Shown: positions 1-12,230, counted from the stretch's first letter. The stretch: DNA of 64,000 nt from Lepidonotus clava (GCA_936440205.1 OW387134.1:63453427-63517426); one strand, 5' to 3'. The notes: generated by a model from the sequence alone, not told the origin. Made by a program: numbers and translations.

Positions 1-1045
1 AACGTTAGGTGCAAACTATTTTGGTAGCCGGATACTTATCACCAAAATTAATTATACACGTTTATCATACCAAATTATATACTTTTCAAAGAATCTTGAC
101 AAACTTTCGTTCTGAAAAAATATATCAAACAATTCCTTTTTATATATCCTTTTAAATCTCAGTTACCTGCGAGAATTAATTTTCATTGATAAATCGATAC
201 GACCATTATCTCTTATATGGGAAAAGATATTCGTAATTATACAAAATATTGCTGAACCGGTACTGATTTTCGACTTGGATGTACAAAAAGTGGAAGTTAT
301 TCGACAAAAGTGTACGTCTAAAGTCAAAGGATTGTCGATGGCCATTTTACCACGGAATCCTCTAACATCGATGTTTTTAGGACAATCAATTTTCCAGTTT
401 GACTTTCCCCTATATAGGCGGCGGAATAATGGTTTGCATATTGGCGCTGGTATAGACCTTTTGACGAAGGACTATCAAACTTACTTTTCCGCATTTTGGT
501 AGGATAATCCCAATGAAGATGTCTATCCTTAATCCTTATCCTGCCTAACCGAACCAGTCCATGCTCTGTGAGGTCTGAACAATAACAAAACTCACAGACT
601 TAGATGCAACGTACTTAATACGTAGTTTCATCTGATTTTGCAATCTTTATACTGTTTCACAAGTTTACATATATATAGGGGGGTCGGAGGGGGGGGGGGG
701 GGGTTCTGCACACTTATAACCGACATGGACAATTCTTGAATTTAAGTGCCACTAAAAAACAACATATCAATTATATATACATTTTAAGTTAATGAACTCC
801 TTGTAAATTAAGTATACATAATCTGCTGATTATAAGTGGGATCGCCCACTGACCTATTGTTATCCATTTTAGGAAATAGGAAATAAAAGGGTACAATTCA
901 CTGTTTCACAACTTCTTTCATATAAAAAATGAGTAAAAGTTGGTCATCTGATTTTAATGTTCCTTTTCTCTTTTGCATTTCTATTTCAAATTATCACGTG
1001 AATTTCTCTACGTACTATATATCCATTTAATGGTATCGCTCCATT
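1..1045. other. AT-rich sequence without recognised features
   Basis: No gene, conserved frame or known repeat is recognised here. A run of G interrupted by one TC sits at about 676-702, just after a short (TA)n stretch. The short open frames are uninterrupted by chance and have no protein-like composition. Confidence 0.5.
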
Positions 1046-1179
1046 ATGTAATATCCTAAATTTGACAGGATGACATGGACGTTTCTTAAATTTGACACAG
1101 TGATTTATCAGATTATGGACGTTCCTTAAATTGGACAGGGGGACATGGATGTTTGTTAAATTCGACATACGACACAGGA

Positions 1180-1210
<31 letters not shown>

Positions 1211-1212
1211 AT
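1046..1212. repeat. GACATGG-type dispersed repeat with C-tract and (CA)n end
   Basis: Three or four diverged units alternate 'gacatgga(c/t)gtt' with 'ttaaatt(t/g)gaca'. They end in a C homopolymer at about 1181-1195 followed by (CA)n. The same unit recurs at about 10.93, 12.23, 15.78, 41.94 and 50.04 kb, so this is one copy of a dispersed family. It has no coding capacity. Confidence 0.6.
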
Positions 1213-1249
1213 CAAGGGCCTCCTACAGTCGGGAACTAGGACATTTGTA

Positions 1250-1432
1250 CACAGTCGGGTGACAGAAATTGTGATTCTAAGGGCAGAATCAGCCGATTTT
1301 AGCGCCGATTCAGATCAACATGCACCTTTCAATGTACCGTTCTGACAGGCAATCATAAGAATCGGTCAATTCACTTAGTTGCCCGTCGTTGGTCGCCTGT
1401 AAAATCGCCTAGTGGGTATGGTGCTTTAGATA
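1250..1432. repeat. Inverted-repeat element fragment ending in CGCCTAGTGGGTATG
   Basis: The segment contains 'ccgattcagatca' and ends 'tcgcctagtgggtatggtgcttta'-like. A closely matching end occurs at 20.09-20.13 kb, and its reverse complement begins the fragment at 3.36 kb. The three copies share terminal sequence but differ inside, as expected of non-autonomous DNA-transposon relatives. Confidence 0.45.
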
Positions 1433-3357
1433 CAGTAGGCCTAAGTAGTGGCAACAGACCTGTCCACTTTAGGATGTATTGCTGGCATGATACACAGGTC
1501 GGACATAATTGCAGTTTTTGCAAAGTCAGCCACTGACACAAATCTGAATGAATGAGAACTTGTGTTTTCTAAGGTAATAAGGTGTTAATAAATGAGAATG
1601 AATTATGATTTTCTCTCAATTAGGTAATTACCTCCAGTTCAGGTGAACCAAAATAAGGCATGTTTTTGTGATTTTAGGGTTGCACATTACTGAAGGGCTT
1701 TAACACTGTTCCCTATGGGAAAATGCCATTGTTGCTTTCCAGTCCTACAGCTACAATCAAGTATGATGAACATTTTTCTACAAAGTGTTGATATCATAGA
1801 AATAAGGGGTGGGCTAGCCCCGGGGGGCTAGCTGGCAAAGTGGACAGGTCTAGTCCAAAGCATCTTGTTACGTCACCCATCTCTAAGTTTCTAAATTTCA
1901 GTGGGAATACTAATAAACGTTTTATTTTTTTGAAAATTGAATAATTAATATTGCATTATAACACGCCAATTACATTCAATTCATGATAAAATAGTTGGCC
2001 GTTTCAAAATGAAAAGTGAGATGAGAGATACGTTACGTTTACATTACATGATGCGTCGAGGCTGCTTAACCTCCCTACAATGCTACTATATGAATTTCAA
2101 AAGTATGCTATTGTGAGTATACTTCTTTACCTCTTGTTTGAATAAATTTTGATTGTCTTTATCTAATTTTGCACTTATAGCCTTTGATATGATTGAGCAG
2201 ATTTGAGATGCTTTGTGGTATCAAATTGCAATATGGAATCTGAATATCTAAATTATTCTAGCCCTTCACCATGAGAAATGATCTCGAAAAATGTAGAACA
2301 TAAAACGGTTTTATGTATGTTTAATTAGTCACTTTATTCTTCAAGATTCACAAAATCTTATCAAACTTTGAATATATCATGGACGTATTGCAGAGACAAA
2401 ACTAAACGTGTACGTACAGTGATTACACGGTGGCCGCCCAATGGGAGAACTTTTCTTTTCCCTGTGATTCTGGCTAAGGTACCCCAGGTAATATAAGTTG
2501 TATTATAGATCCAATGTTAACTGACTGTTCTCCAATGTTATAAGCCCGTCCTCCAATATTAACTGCCCCTCCAGTCCAGTCGAGGTAAACTTGTGTTATG
2601 CCATGACTATACCAGGGGCTTCCGCTTATATATACAGAAGCAAGTGGAAATGCTCTGGAAATTTCCACAATTGCGTACATTTCCATTATTGCATCATGGA
2701 TACGCGGAAACCTGATATTGGGGAGGGGGTGTGGTATACTTTTTGGGGTGAGTCACGTCACATGCAGTTTACGCAACAAGTTTCCAAGAAATTGAATCAT
2801 GACGCATTAAGCATGCAGGTCGACTCATTACCCTAGAAAATGCCCGGATTGACCTGATGACTGATTACATATAATCAGCAAAACATAAATAATAATTGTT
2901 TATCAAGATGTATCATGTTAGTCCGCCATAGTGACACACCTGCGCAGTGAATGACGCGGGATCGTATGTTTACAAACATTACAACAAGTATGAATAATAC
3001 AACAAAACACCCCGGCAGAGAGACTAATGCTAGCCGAATAACCCGAGCGGCTATAGCGCTGACTCAGCCCCCCGTAAGAGGAAGTATTAAGGATGATGAC
3101 ATTTTGTATGCACATTATATGTGCTGTAGGTCGTCATTTTAGATAACTGAAATAAGTTTGAGTGGTTACGGCAGCGGTATTCGGAGAGTCATCCCCTCCT
3201 GATTCTGCTATACCCTACTGGAGAGTACGAGAACGCTCAGTGATCACCGACCTACATACATAACGGTAGTGCTGCGTCATACCCAGGATCACCCACGTGA
3301 CGGTCCCTCTGGGACACCATTGGTCAGCTCAGAAACGGCGGGAAGCACTGACGAGAC
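1433..3357. other. Non-coding stretch, nothing recognised
   Basis: I see no supportable gene. A small tandem motif of three roughly 24-bp units built on 'ctccaatgttaa' lies at about 2510-2575. The rest is AT-rich with occasional short palindromes. Confidence 0.4.
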
Positions 3358-3480
3358 TTAAAGCCTCATGCCCACTAAGCTAAATCGGTGTACACATCAA
3401 CCGATTGGTTGCTACCAGAAGAAATGACCAATGTTTACGCCGATTCAGATCACCAAATCAGTATACAATAAGTGGGCCAT
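3358..3480. repeat. Fragment of the CGCCTAGTGGG-ended element, opposite orientation
   Basis: It begins 'aaagcctcatgcccactaag', the reverse complement of the right end seen at 1.43 and 20.13 kb with several mismatches. It then carries the 'ccgattcagatca' motif shared with the 1.25-kb copy. It is probably a damaged copy. Confidence 0.4.
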
Positions 3481-3871
3481 AAGTGCCAAGGTGATAAGCA
3501 AAAAGGTGATGGCGTGACCACGTCTGGACAAGTTGAGTGTTCTATAATAGAAGTTGTGCTAAAGTGCATGCACCGATGGAAAAAATCTATAATTGCGCCT
3601 TTTTCACTGGCCGGTTGCATTTTCCATTGCTATTGTTCAAATTGTTACATTGGCCCATAGAGATCCATATGTCTATGATTGGCCAAAATGGTCAATTTAT
3701 AATTGTTGAACACTTCTATGATACTTAAAATTAAATCATGTTGTTGCTCATTCCATATATAAGGCCTTCTATGTATGACTTTTTGTAAACCGTTTCAATA
3801 TGTTAGGTTATCATTGGTATCGCCTGATGAGCTCCCGGGTTGAGCTCTACTCTGTAAGTTTCCATTATCAA

Positions 3872-4336
3872 GGGGCCGTCCATAAATGACGTCATGCAGC
3901 AGGGGGGGAGGGGGGGGGGTTCATGGTTGCATGACCAAACATGACAAGGGGGGAGGGGGGTCATGTGGTGCATGACATCATGTTTAAAAAATTTCAAATT
4001 CGAGAATTTCATAGAAAAATCATATATGTACACTCAGGATATTGGATGCTGAAATTCCTTTTTTCAATTTAGGCCGAAGATCTTTTAAGAGCCAGACTCA
4101 CTTGTAGGCAAGAAATTCAAGGGGCCTAACCTTATTTTGATTGGCCTTGAGGCCCTGGGCTCCTGTTATGTCTACCCCTGTTTCTGTGATTGGAGTGGGG
4201 GGGGGGGGGGGTCCTCTTGAAATGACGTCATTTTCAGAGGGGGGGTCTAGGGGTGCATGACAAAACATGACAAGAGGGGGAGGGGGGGGGGTCAAAAAAG
4301 GTCAAAAATAGCATGACGTCATTTATGGACGGCCCC
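3872..4336. mobile_element. MITE with GGGGCCGTCCATAAATGACG ends
   Basis: The left end is GGGGCCGTCCATAAATGACG followed by TCATGC. The right end is its exact inverse, giving terminal inverted repeats of about 26 bp around a 465-bp body. The interior is full of G-runs and 'catgacaa' motifs and encodes no transposase. This is a non-autonomous DNA transposon; the superfamily cannot be fixed without a clear target-site duplication. Confidence 0.8.
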
Positions 4337-4500
4337 CAACGGCGGATCCAGAATTTTGATAAGGGGGGGGGGGGGGACGCAATTGTACAAAATCTTCCTT
4401 AATGACTTTTTTTTTTGCATAATTTTACTTTAAAAAAGTCTAAAATTGGCCAAAAAGGAGGGGGCGCGCACCCCCGCACCCCCCTCTAAATCCGCCACTG
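4337..4500. mobile_element. Short element bounded by GGCGGATCCAG / TCCGCCACTG
   Basis: The segment starts 'ggcggatccag', carries a G-run, an AT-rich middle and 'gggggcgcgcacccccgc', and ends 'aaatccgccactg', so its ends form an imperfect inverted repeat. Relatives lie at about 11.82, 16.55, 17.44, 18.23, 37.54 (inverted) and 43.51 kb. It directly abuts the preceding element. Confidence 0.65.
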
Positions 4501-4524
4501 ATCAAGATATATTCATCAACATAA

Positions 4525-4951
4525 GGGACCTTCCATTAAGTATATGTATGCATCAAGGGGGAAGGGGGGGTCTGATATAAGGCAGTTTTAGCAACCTCCA
4601 CGTATCTAGATACGTTAACGTATCTCAAAAATTTTAAGGTGTGTGCTACACTATGAACTTAAAAGACATAATACTTAACTACATTGATAATTACAGCATG
4701 TATTTATGTACAGAATTCAAATGATACATTTCTGAAAAGAAGTCATATCACTGAGGTAAGAGATACGTTACGTTTACGTTTATGGGATGCGTCGGGGGTG
4801 CTAAAACTCCCTATTCTTAAAATATGCGTACATTCCTGTATAAATCTAATTAATGCGTACTTTAGCCCAAGGGTGTGTGTGTGTGGGGGGGGGGGGGGGG
4901 GGGGGGTCAGAAATCTTTGAAAAATTGCGTACGTGCTTAATGGAAGGCCCC
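4525..4951. mobile_element. MITE with GGGACCTTCCATTAAG ends
   Basis: The left terminus 'gggaccttccattaagtata' pairs with the right terminus, whose reverse complement is 'ggggccttccattaagcacg'. The body is about 427 bp and contains 'gatacgttacgtttacg', also present near 2.03 kb, and a long G-run at about 4886-4908. There is no coding capacity. A related end fragment lies at about 25.16 kb in intron 2 of the CARD-NACHT gene. Confidence 0.75.
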
Positions 4952-7242
4952 ATTCCCATTTCCACGATTTTTACCTGCTAAAAACAAACCCTTTTGTGTA
5001 CATCTACCTATAGTTTCCCTCGTGATATGAACAAATTACAATAAAAACTTAAAAGGCCTTTATAAAAAACAATTCAAACAACCTTCATGACTCGTTTTCA
5101 TGACCTACCTGCCCTCTCACCCATCGTCAATTTAGGAATTTGAAATAGTTTTTTCTTGATGTTCTCTGATCAGATTTTCTTGGCCCTCTGTAACGTCTAC
5201 AACCCCCCGCCTCCGGAACTCCTTAATCCTATGAGGATTCATGCAGTCAGTCGTATGTTCTTAGATCAATCCAAATGTGCCCGTAATTCAACCATCATGA
5301 AATCGTTATAATTATGGGTTATAACCTGTACAGTTCACAGTCCGACTGGTCATTGCGATTCTAGCCTGGCTATGTTCAGGGCACGGGATCTTCTGACCTT
5401 TCTGTCCTGAGCCTTATCACATTACCGACCAACGGCCGCCATGACACCGGTACTGCATGGTAATAGCAGGAGTGGTAAGCATCAGCCCACCTCCCATTGG
5501 CTAAAAATTATTATCAGTTTTTGCATATCTGTACAAATACCTTCTATATATTATTCATATGAGCACATCTAGGAAAAGGTGGCACTGTCTATTTCATATA
5601 AAAGTTAAGGGAAATGTGTTTTATTTGCAAGTTACAGGTGATGAAATCATATAGGAGCAAAGAGAACCAGTTGCAAGGCGCGACTCAAATGTGACCATAA
5701 TTTGTAAAATTAAACACAAAGAAATGGGAAAATTTGCTTTAAAATTTATAACGTGGTAACTATGGCAACCACCATTCAGATGAAAAAGTCAGAGGTCATT
5801 CCATTTTTTTGTTCATAATTTTCCCATATCTTTATCATAATTATAAGGTGTCTGCTACAACAACAAATAAGGTAAGGATTTTTCAAGGGATAGGAGGCAG
5901 AATGTTGTCTTCTTCCCATTCCATTTAGGCCTATTGGAAAATAGCTCCAAAAAAGAGTGATACTTCTGTCAACTTTTGTGGAAAAGTGCAAAAGGTTGAT
6001 GAATCTTGGCAAAACTTATAGTTGAACATACAAATTGGCAGATGTAACAGTCAAAAACCTTCAAGATATGTATTATATATTCTGATATTCATAGGCATAA
6101 AAGTAGCTAAAATAGCATTAAATGTCCCCATGTTGCGTCTTGCTGCTGAGGTGTCCAGAGCCACAAGCAGAGACCTCGACCATGCGCAGTTAGGAAATGG
6201 TTATCTGGAGTCTTTTGTGGGTATAACCACGGCGTCTGTCTGGCGTCCCGCAGTTGAGTCATAGACAGGTATTGCTCAACACGTTACAGTACTGTCAGAA
6301 CTGGCGTGGGCGCCACGCAGCACGTATGGCACTGCATGGATTATCGGATTATCTAAGGCAAAGGGTGTGTGATCGACTTTGTCGTCGATCTGGGGTTTCT
6401 GTATGATGTTCTAAATATTAATGTTAGGTATTTTGGTGAAAAGAAGGGATATGTTATGATAGTGGTTTTATATTGCTAAACCTGGAGATCGGAAACGGCC
6501 ACCGACAGGGTGAAATAACCCCGATTTCCCATTTCATCGTGAGTATACCATTTTCGTGAGTTTCAATAACCATTGAATTTTGTTTCCACTGAAATAGAGC
6601 TCTGGGTAAAGTTTATGACTCGTGCGTTTGCTGTGTACATGATTCAGATGATTGTCAAACGTGGGTTTTCTTATAGAAACACGAGTCGCGATTCACGTGG
6701 TAATATGGATTAATATGTCACCTTGGATACAACACTCGTGATCATCCTGTGGGGATGAGTGCAACTACGGTAATCACCAAAGAGAAAATTGTCACTTATT
6801 AGGAAGAGTCATATAATATTTGATATAAGTTATTTTTGTTATAAATAATCTCTAAAAAAATAATAAGTGACAACAACTGGGCTATCAAAGCTAACTAGAG
6901 GACCACCTGCTGTTGTGTGTGTGGCCCTATCTATGGGACCATGTACATTAAAGAACACCTGCCTCGGTAAATGTGTAGGGGTATGGTCTCTACCTTCTTA
7001 TAGATTTGATCATCTAGGAGCAAGGGTGAAATAATCCAGTGCTTCAGAACAACTGAGTCTGGTGGTTCTAAACAAAATCTCCGCTTCATCCATTTCTCAG
7101 TGGAAAATGGGTGGTTGCCCTATGTTTGTCGTTTTCCTAAACTGTGCACAGAGAGAATCAGCAGTACCTCTGTGTTTCTTGTCACTCATAGTACAGACCT
7201 AGGTTCGGTTACAACAGGTGTGAAATTGGTACCACACCTCCA
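4952..7242. other. Non-coding stretch, nothing recognised
   Basis: No family-level coding similarity is visible on either strand. An 80-codon frame at about 6022-6264 has no recognisable domain. Parts of 6.9-7.2 kb look repeat-like but have no second copy in the window. Confidence 0.4.
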
Positions 7243-7602
7243 GTGGCCCGTTGCACAATAGAATTTCATTGTTAGGATGAAACAACAAAAGCACAACGAA
7301 CTTTTGCTTAACAACGAAATGTTTCGTTGTCACGAAAATATTCCACTCTTACTTAAATAGTAAATATCTCAGTTTCTAATGGATGGAATTGAATTCTGAA
7401 AAATGATATATAAAGGCAAGACATTAGAGAAAAAACAGTAAAAGTTACAACTCTTTGAGGGTATTCTAAATATAGAAAAGAAATTGTTAAAAAAAGTTTC
7501 ATTGTTACGAAAATAACTGCAAATAATTTATTAAGCAACAACAAACTCTTTCGTTGTTTATCATATTTTCGTTGTTATGAAACCCATTGTGCAACGGGCC
7601 AC
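7243..7602. mobile_element. GTGGCCCGTTGCACAAT MITE, tandem copy 1
   Basis: It is bounded by GTGGCCCGTTGCACAAT and its inverse ATTGTGCAACGGGCCAC. Internal arms carry repeated 'ttcgttgtta' / 'taacaacgaaa' motifs, so the unit can fold on itself. Length is about 360 bp with no coding capacity. It is the first of four copies in direct contact. Confidence 0.8.
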
Positions 7603-7603
7603 A

Positions 7604-7902
7604 GTGGCCCGTTGCACAATAGAATTTCGTTGTTAGGATCAAACAAAGATATCTTTGAAAAAGATATCTTTGTTACGATTTTACAAACATAGTAATATCT
7701 CTGGTTATAATGAATGAAATTGAATTCTGTAAATTGATGTAAAAAGAAAAGAAATTAAGGACAAATCAGTAAAAGTTACAGCTCTCTGGCTGCATTCTAA
7801 ATATAGAAAAACAATGTGTATAAACCATCCTTGTTACGAAAATATTAATCTTTTAAAAAAAAAAAATTTTCGTTGTTACGAACCCATTGTGCAATGGGGC
7901 AC
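7604..7902. mobile_element. GTGGCCCGTTGCACAAT MITE, tandem copy 2
   Basis: It has the same termini as copy 1, is about 299 bp long, and is separated from copy 1 by one base. The right end is slightly diverged (GTGCAATGGGGCAC). Confidence 0.8.
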
Positions 7903-7903
7903 A

Positions 7904-8200
7904 GTGGTCTGTTGCACAATACCGATCGTAACAACAAAAATCAGCAAAAAATTAAACCTTTCGTTGTTACTTTGCACGTAACAACAATCGTTTTGCCACT
8001 CAAAAAAACTCTATTAGAATGATCTTAATGAGCTGAATTGTTACAGGAAATAACTGTATTTTCCCCCTTAATATATCAATTTACAGAATTCAATTTCATC
8101 CAGATATTAGGGGTATTGTAATAATGATAACTATCGTTGTTATGAAAACAATCGCAAAGTTATCTCAATGTTAACGTAACAACAAAATGCAACGGGCCAC
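7904..8200. mobile_element. GTGGCCCGTTGCACAAT MITE, tandem copy 3
   Basis: The left end is diverged (GTGGTCTGTTGCACAAT) and the right end is AACGGGCCAC. The body again has 'cgtaacaacaa' motifs in both orientations. Length is about 297 bp. Confidence 0.75.
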
Positions 8201-8201
8201 A

Positions 8202-8515
8202 GTGGCCCATTGCACAATGATTTTCGTAATAGGGAAAAAAAAAAACACACATTTCATTGTTACTTTTATCGTAACAACGAAAGTTTTGACACATTTTCTT
8301 TCTATATTTGGAATGCCCTCAAAGAGCTGTAACTTTTACTGATTTTTTTTTCTATTTTTTTCCCTTTTTATAACAATTTACAGATTTCAATTTCATTCAT
8401 TAGAACCAGAGATATTGCATTTTCGTTACGACGAAACATTTCATTGTTAAGCAAAAGTTTGTTGTGCTTTCGTTGTTTGATCATCACAACGAAAATCCAT
8501 TGTGCAACGGGCCAC
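8202..8515. mobile_element. GTGGCCCGTTGCACAAT MITE, tandem copy 4
   Basis: The left end is GTGGCCCATTGCACAAT and the right end ATTGTGCAACGGGCCAC. Length is about 314 bp. This is the last copy of the tandem row; the sequence to its right ('aggggctgat') is unrelated. Confidence 0.78.
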
Positions 8516-8939
8516 AGGGGCTGATACAGAGTTTCAAAAGGTGGGAGGGGTTAACTAAGCTTATAGGACCAATACTAAAACATGTATGCGCGTGGCATTT
8601 TCCCCTCTTTTTGTAAAGGGGGTTCAGGACCCCCTTGGACCCCTTGGAATTTATAGGAATATCCTAGCCATTCACGTGTTATATCCTGGTGCCACCTGTA
8701 GAGAGCAGGTATAGAAAGTACATCGAAAAATAAGGGAATTATACACTTGGCGAAATAGGGGATCAATGATGGACTGTTTTGTAGGGTAAAATGGAAATAG
8801 GCCAGAACATTATAGAGCTGTAAAGATATAAACATCAACTATATTGCAACCAGTCTCATACGAACAGATGTGCCATATATTATTCTAAAATGAGGGGCAA
8901 AAGATAACTATTTTTCGTCATATATATGAAATATTTCTT
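8516..8939. other. Non-coding stretch, nothing recognised
   Basis: No gene or repeat is recognised. An 87-codon minus-strand frame at 8575-8838 has no domain and no sign of splicing signals. Confidence 0.35.
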
Positions 8940-9225
8940 GAGTTGGATGGATGTTTTAAGCTGTACTAACAGCCAGGGTCATTTTCACAGCGAAAACAAT
9001 TTAGGACAAAATCTAACTTTTCAGAAACATGTTTTTACTTGGATATTCTTTGGCGATCGTATCTAATGAGATGAGGGTGACAGGTAGGGCAAACAGCAGG
9101 GGATCAAAACCTGGAAATCATTTTTGATGTACCTCATCCCTTATTGAACCCAGACACCAACTGGGAATCGAACCCAAAGAACCACTTGGTCAGTGCTGTG
9201 TCCCCCTTATTGTTGCCTTTTATGA
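8940..9225 (-). mobile_element. tRNA-derived SINE
   Basis: Read on the minus strand it carries a pol III B-box-like GGGTTCGATTCCC (about 9155-9167) preceded by an A-box-like 'gcactgaccaagtgg'. A central part shared with a second copy at 23.39-23.65 kb follows. The 3' end is 'ctggctgttagtacagctta', then 'aaaacatcca'. The second copy ends in (actc)n, the usual tail of tRNA-SINEs in several marine invertebrate groups. The two copies differ at many positions, so the insertions are old. Confidence 0.7.
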
Positions 9226-9452
9226 TCAGCACGGGGTGCTTCCCAGGAGCAGAAGTCCCACCCCAGTACATGCATCCCCATGGGATTCTTGAGTTGGAAA
9301 GTCAAAACCGTACTTATTTTGTCTATCACTTTTGTCATTCCGGAAAAGAAAAATAATTCCATGAAATTTACCCGATGTTTTGTGATTTCTACAAAATGTT
9401 ATGTAAATAATCAACTAAGGTCTAAATTTACCAACCACCCCTACACACCCAT

Positions 9453-9530
<78 letters not shown>
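9453..9530. repeat. (CA)n microsatellite
   Basis: About 39 uninterrupted CA dinucleotides. The His-Thr open frame through it is an artefact of the repeat. Confidence 0.95.
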
Positions 9531-9532
<2 letters not shown>

Positions 9533-10929
9533 CCATATCTGGCAAGGGCCCTCCATCTCGGAAAATCTAGGTGGATTTAGGAAGGGGGTCAAATGAGTTG
9601 ATTAACTAAATCCTCCACAGCTTACGCTGATGGCAAATGTTGCTCTTCACACTCAGAAATTTAGGCGGATTTAGGGAGGGGGTGAACGAACGTCCCTTAT
9701 TTTCGGCCTAATTTTGAAAATTTAAGAATCAAATGAGTTGACTTACCTGTCTGCATGGCAGGTCGCTGGAGAGGTGGAATAGAAATGAGAAAAGCCTCGC
9801 CCTTGCACAGAAATCTGCCCACCCATTGGTGATTCCGAGTCGAAAATACAGTCAGCACGAAATGTGGGCGAGCGGAATAGATAAAAACAAATGTAGCCTT
9901 CCAGTGATTTTGCCCGTCACGTTCGGATTTCCCCAGCCCCACCAACGTACCACGCCCACCTTCCACTCACCTCATCACAGTGTTCGCAGTAGATCTAGAG
10001 AAGCGGAGAGAGGGGCGGAGAGATAGTTGTAGAGAGAAGTTCGTGATCAAATAGAAGGAAACGCCATAGGTCTGTATCTATTATAAACAAAAAGCTCGGT
10101 ATCATACGACGAAGCACGAGGTAGTCGTGTGGTGTGGTGTTGCAGCCCTAGCCTCATGATCAGCTGATTGTGTTTCTGGCGTCTTAAATATAGTTGATAT
10201 GTAAATATTTTGAGAATATAATGCATGTTTACTATTATATAACCTCATCAGAAGAGGAAACTGAAACTTTTTATTACTGAGTAATGTTTCCCGTTTCTCC
10301 CCAAGAAAAAACGTTCTTAGGGCCTATACAAGGTTTGAATAACAAAATTGGGAAGAAACCATCAAGCTGTGAAGTTATTTATTGATAGATATAATTCCCT
10401 GACAATTCTTTCTTTATCTAACTTTATTACAATCGTTCATTGCTTAAACGGGCCATACGAGATGTACGGGCATCAATCATTGCATGAGTTATAAACGTGA
10501 TGACAATCGCTCTTGTGCTATTATCTATATATTACCTTCTCACGGCTATATTCTCCTTGTAAAATCATTTCTATTTATAGTAGACAGCTCTCAAAATTAA
10601 TTACAGTTGTTTCATTTCCATTCTGACGTGTGGTTTTCCAGTCAGCTCACGATATTGGGAATCCCTTCGGGAAGTGTCCACGTGAGGATTGGTTGTCCTT
10701 TTGTAATCATTGGCGAACCTCCAGTTGGTCGAGTCGGGGGACGTTGTTTGCATAGGTATATAAAAGTGTTAAATGGCGGCCTTCCAGTATATACGCATAT
10801 TTTCATATATTTCAGAAATCCCTCCTCTTGGGTTATGATACGCACTGGATTTGTGAAGGAACATACGCACGTTTTTAAAATTCGTACCCCCCATGCACTG
10901 CGTCCCATAGTGCATACGATATAGATATA
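9531..10929. other. Non-coding or unassigned stretch
   Basis: The segment is less AT-rich than its surroundings between about 9.75 and 10.03 kb, with a purine-rich run (about 10.00-10.05 kb) that could be 5'-untranslated or promoter sequence. No translation start with a recognisable protein was found. Overlapping open frames on both strands at 10.6-10.92 kb have no recognisable domain. Confidence 0.3.
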
Positions 10930-11065
10930 GATGGGGGTGTTGGGTTCCTGATGTCGCCCTGTCGATTTTAAGAAACCCTCAGCTTACCCTGTCAAAGTTA
11001 AGAAATGTCATGTCTCCCGTCATTATCTCTTAATTCTGGAAATCAGGAACCCTTGACAGGGAGAA
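10930..11065. repeat. GACATGG-type dispersed repeat
   Basis: Units of 'ccctgtcgattttaagaa' and 'ccctgtcaaagttaagaa' type lie in the orientation opposite to the 1.05-kb copy. It is the same family as the copies at 12.23, 15.78, 41.94 and 50.04 kb. Confidence 0.6.
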
Positions 11066-11183
11066 TTGCAATAGATTTTGTTTTAGATGATCAAAGCATT
11101 TATGGTCACAGTTCAATGGTTTAACCATACCAGTAAGCAGGGGAGATATCTTTTTTATTGAATCATAACTATTTCACATACAT

Positions 11184-11506
11184 CCCAGCCAAGCTGTGAC
11201 ATAACAGAAACGTTCTGCAACCATACTTTTTTAGTCAGTCTATTACTTACTAAGATGGCACGTAACAGTTACGTTATTACGTTATTTTTTGGTGAGGTAG
11301 GACGAAACCAAAACAGAATGTTATAAGAATGTCCTGATTAGGTTGAAGAAAGTAACCAGAATGTTGTAATAACATCACAGTACCACGTCACAACAGTACG
11401 TTGCAGCAACGTTATTGGAAGCCATCAAAATAACGTAACAAGAACCAGTACAGAACCAAACAGAACGTTGCTGCACCATTATAATAACGTCACATGTTTG
11501 CCTGGG
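11184..11506. mobile_element. AACGTT-rich MITE, copy at 11.2 kb
   Basis: The left end is CCCAGCCAAGCTGTGAC and the right end GTCACATGTTTGCCTGGG, an imperfect inverted pair. The body contains many short palindromes built on AACGTT and 'ataacgt', and the conserved block 'tagtcagtctattacttact'. There is no coding capacity. It is a member of the most numerous repeat family in the window. Confidence 0.75.
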
Positions 11507-11821
11507 ATGTGCTCTTCCAATAGCAGTTAGATAGTGACAATATGATGAGAGGATATTTGTATAATGGTATATCACATGGTCACAAAGATAGAGTGAACAG
11601 TCTCTGTAAATATGCAGGGTCTCTGCTCTAGGTTATGTTTGGGAAGTCACACTAGGGATTTCCCCAACCAGGTGTGTTTGTATGGTAGCTGCCATATCGG
11701 GTCTACCTTAAAGGATTGTCCTGGTGTCCACGTTTGAGCAGGAATACAAAGAGGTCCAGAAGACTAGATTAATGGCATGGGAGTGGAGTACTTAACATTT
11801 ATGTATATCTTTACTGATAGC

Positions 11822-11985
11822 AGGGGCGGAGCCAGGGATTTTGGACAGGGATTGGCGCCCTAATGTAAAATTTTCCGCCTTACCTTCCACTTCCGAGAAT
11901 TGTATATATCAAAATATCAAAATTTGGCCAAAAATGAAAGGAGGCGCCCTTAGCCCCTCACCCTTAAATCCATTACTGGACAGTC
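11822..11985. mobile_element. Diverged GGCGGATCCAG-type element
   Basis: It starts 'aggggcggagccaggg' and ends near 'cccttaaatccattactgg'. It shares the layout 'ttggccaaaaa...gaggcgcc' with the copies at 4.34 and 18.23 kb, and is older and more mutated. Confidence 0.5.
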
Positions 11986-12230
11986 ATTCTTAAACATACA
12001 TAAATGCTATAGATATTAGGTAACAACCAGGTGAAAAGAGCTGTTTAGAGCCCCCTAAACTAAATAATTATCTCAGTATAGCTACGTCTTTTCGTTTTGC
12101 AATCCCCCAAGTAATCATTCTGTCTGAGGTGGGACTGACTAGCAAAAAAAAAACTATGTAGGTGGATTACGGAATTAGGCAACAACAAAAATGTGTTCAG
12201 GTAACATAGGTGGAAGAATATATAAGGGCT

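Noticed and set aside
3803-4295. Proline-rich minus-strand open frames
   Set aside because: They come from G-runs and repeated motifs inside a MITE with clear terminal inverted repeats.
9150-9210. Functional tRNA gene
   Set aside because: A- and B-box-like motifs are present but no cloverleaf can be drawn, and the segment is the head of a SINE that has a second copy.
9280-9570. Open frame ending in a long His-Thr run
   Set aside because: It is produced by the (CA)n microsatellite, with no recognisable protein before it.
10607-10924. Overlapping open frames of about 90-105 codons on both strands
   Set aside because: Two fully overlapping frames of equal quality with no domain and no splice logic; most likely chance.
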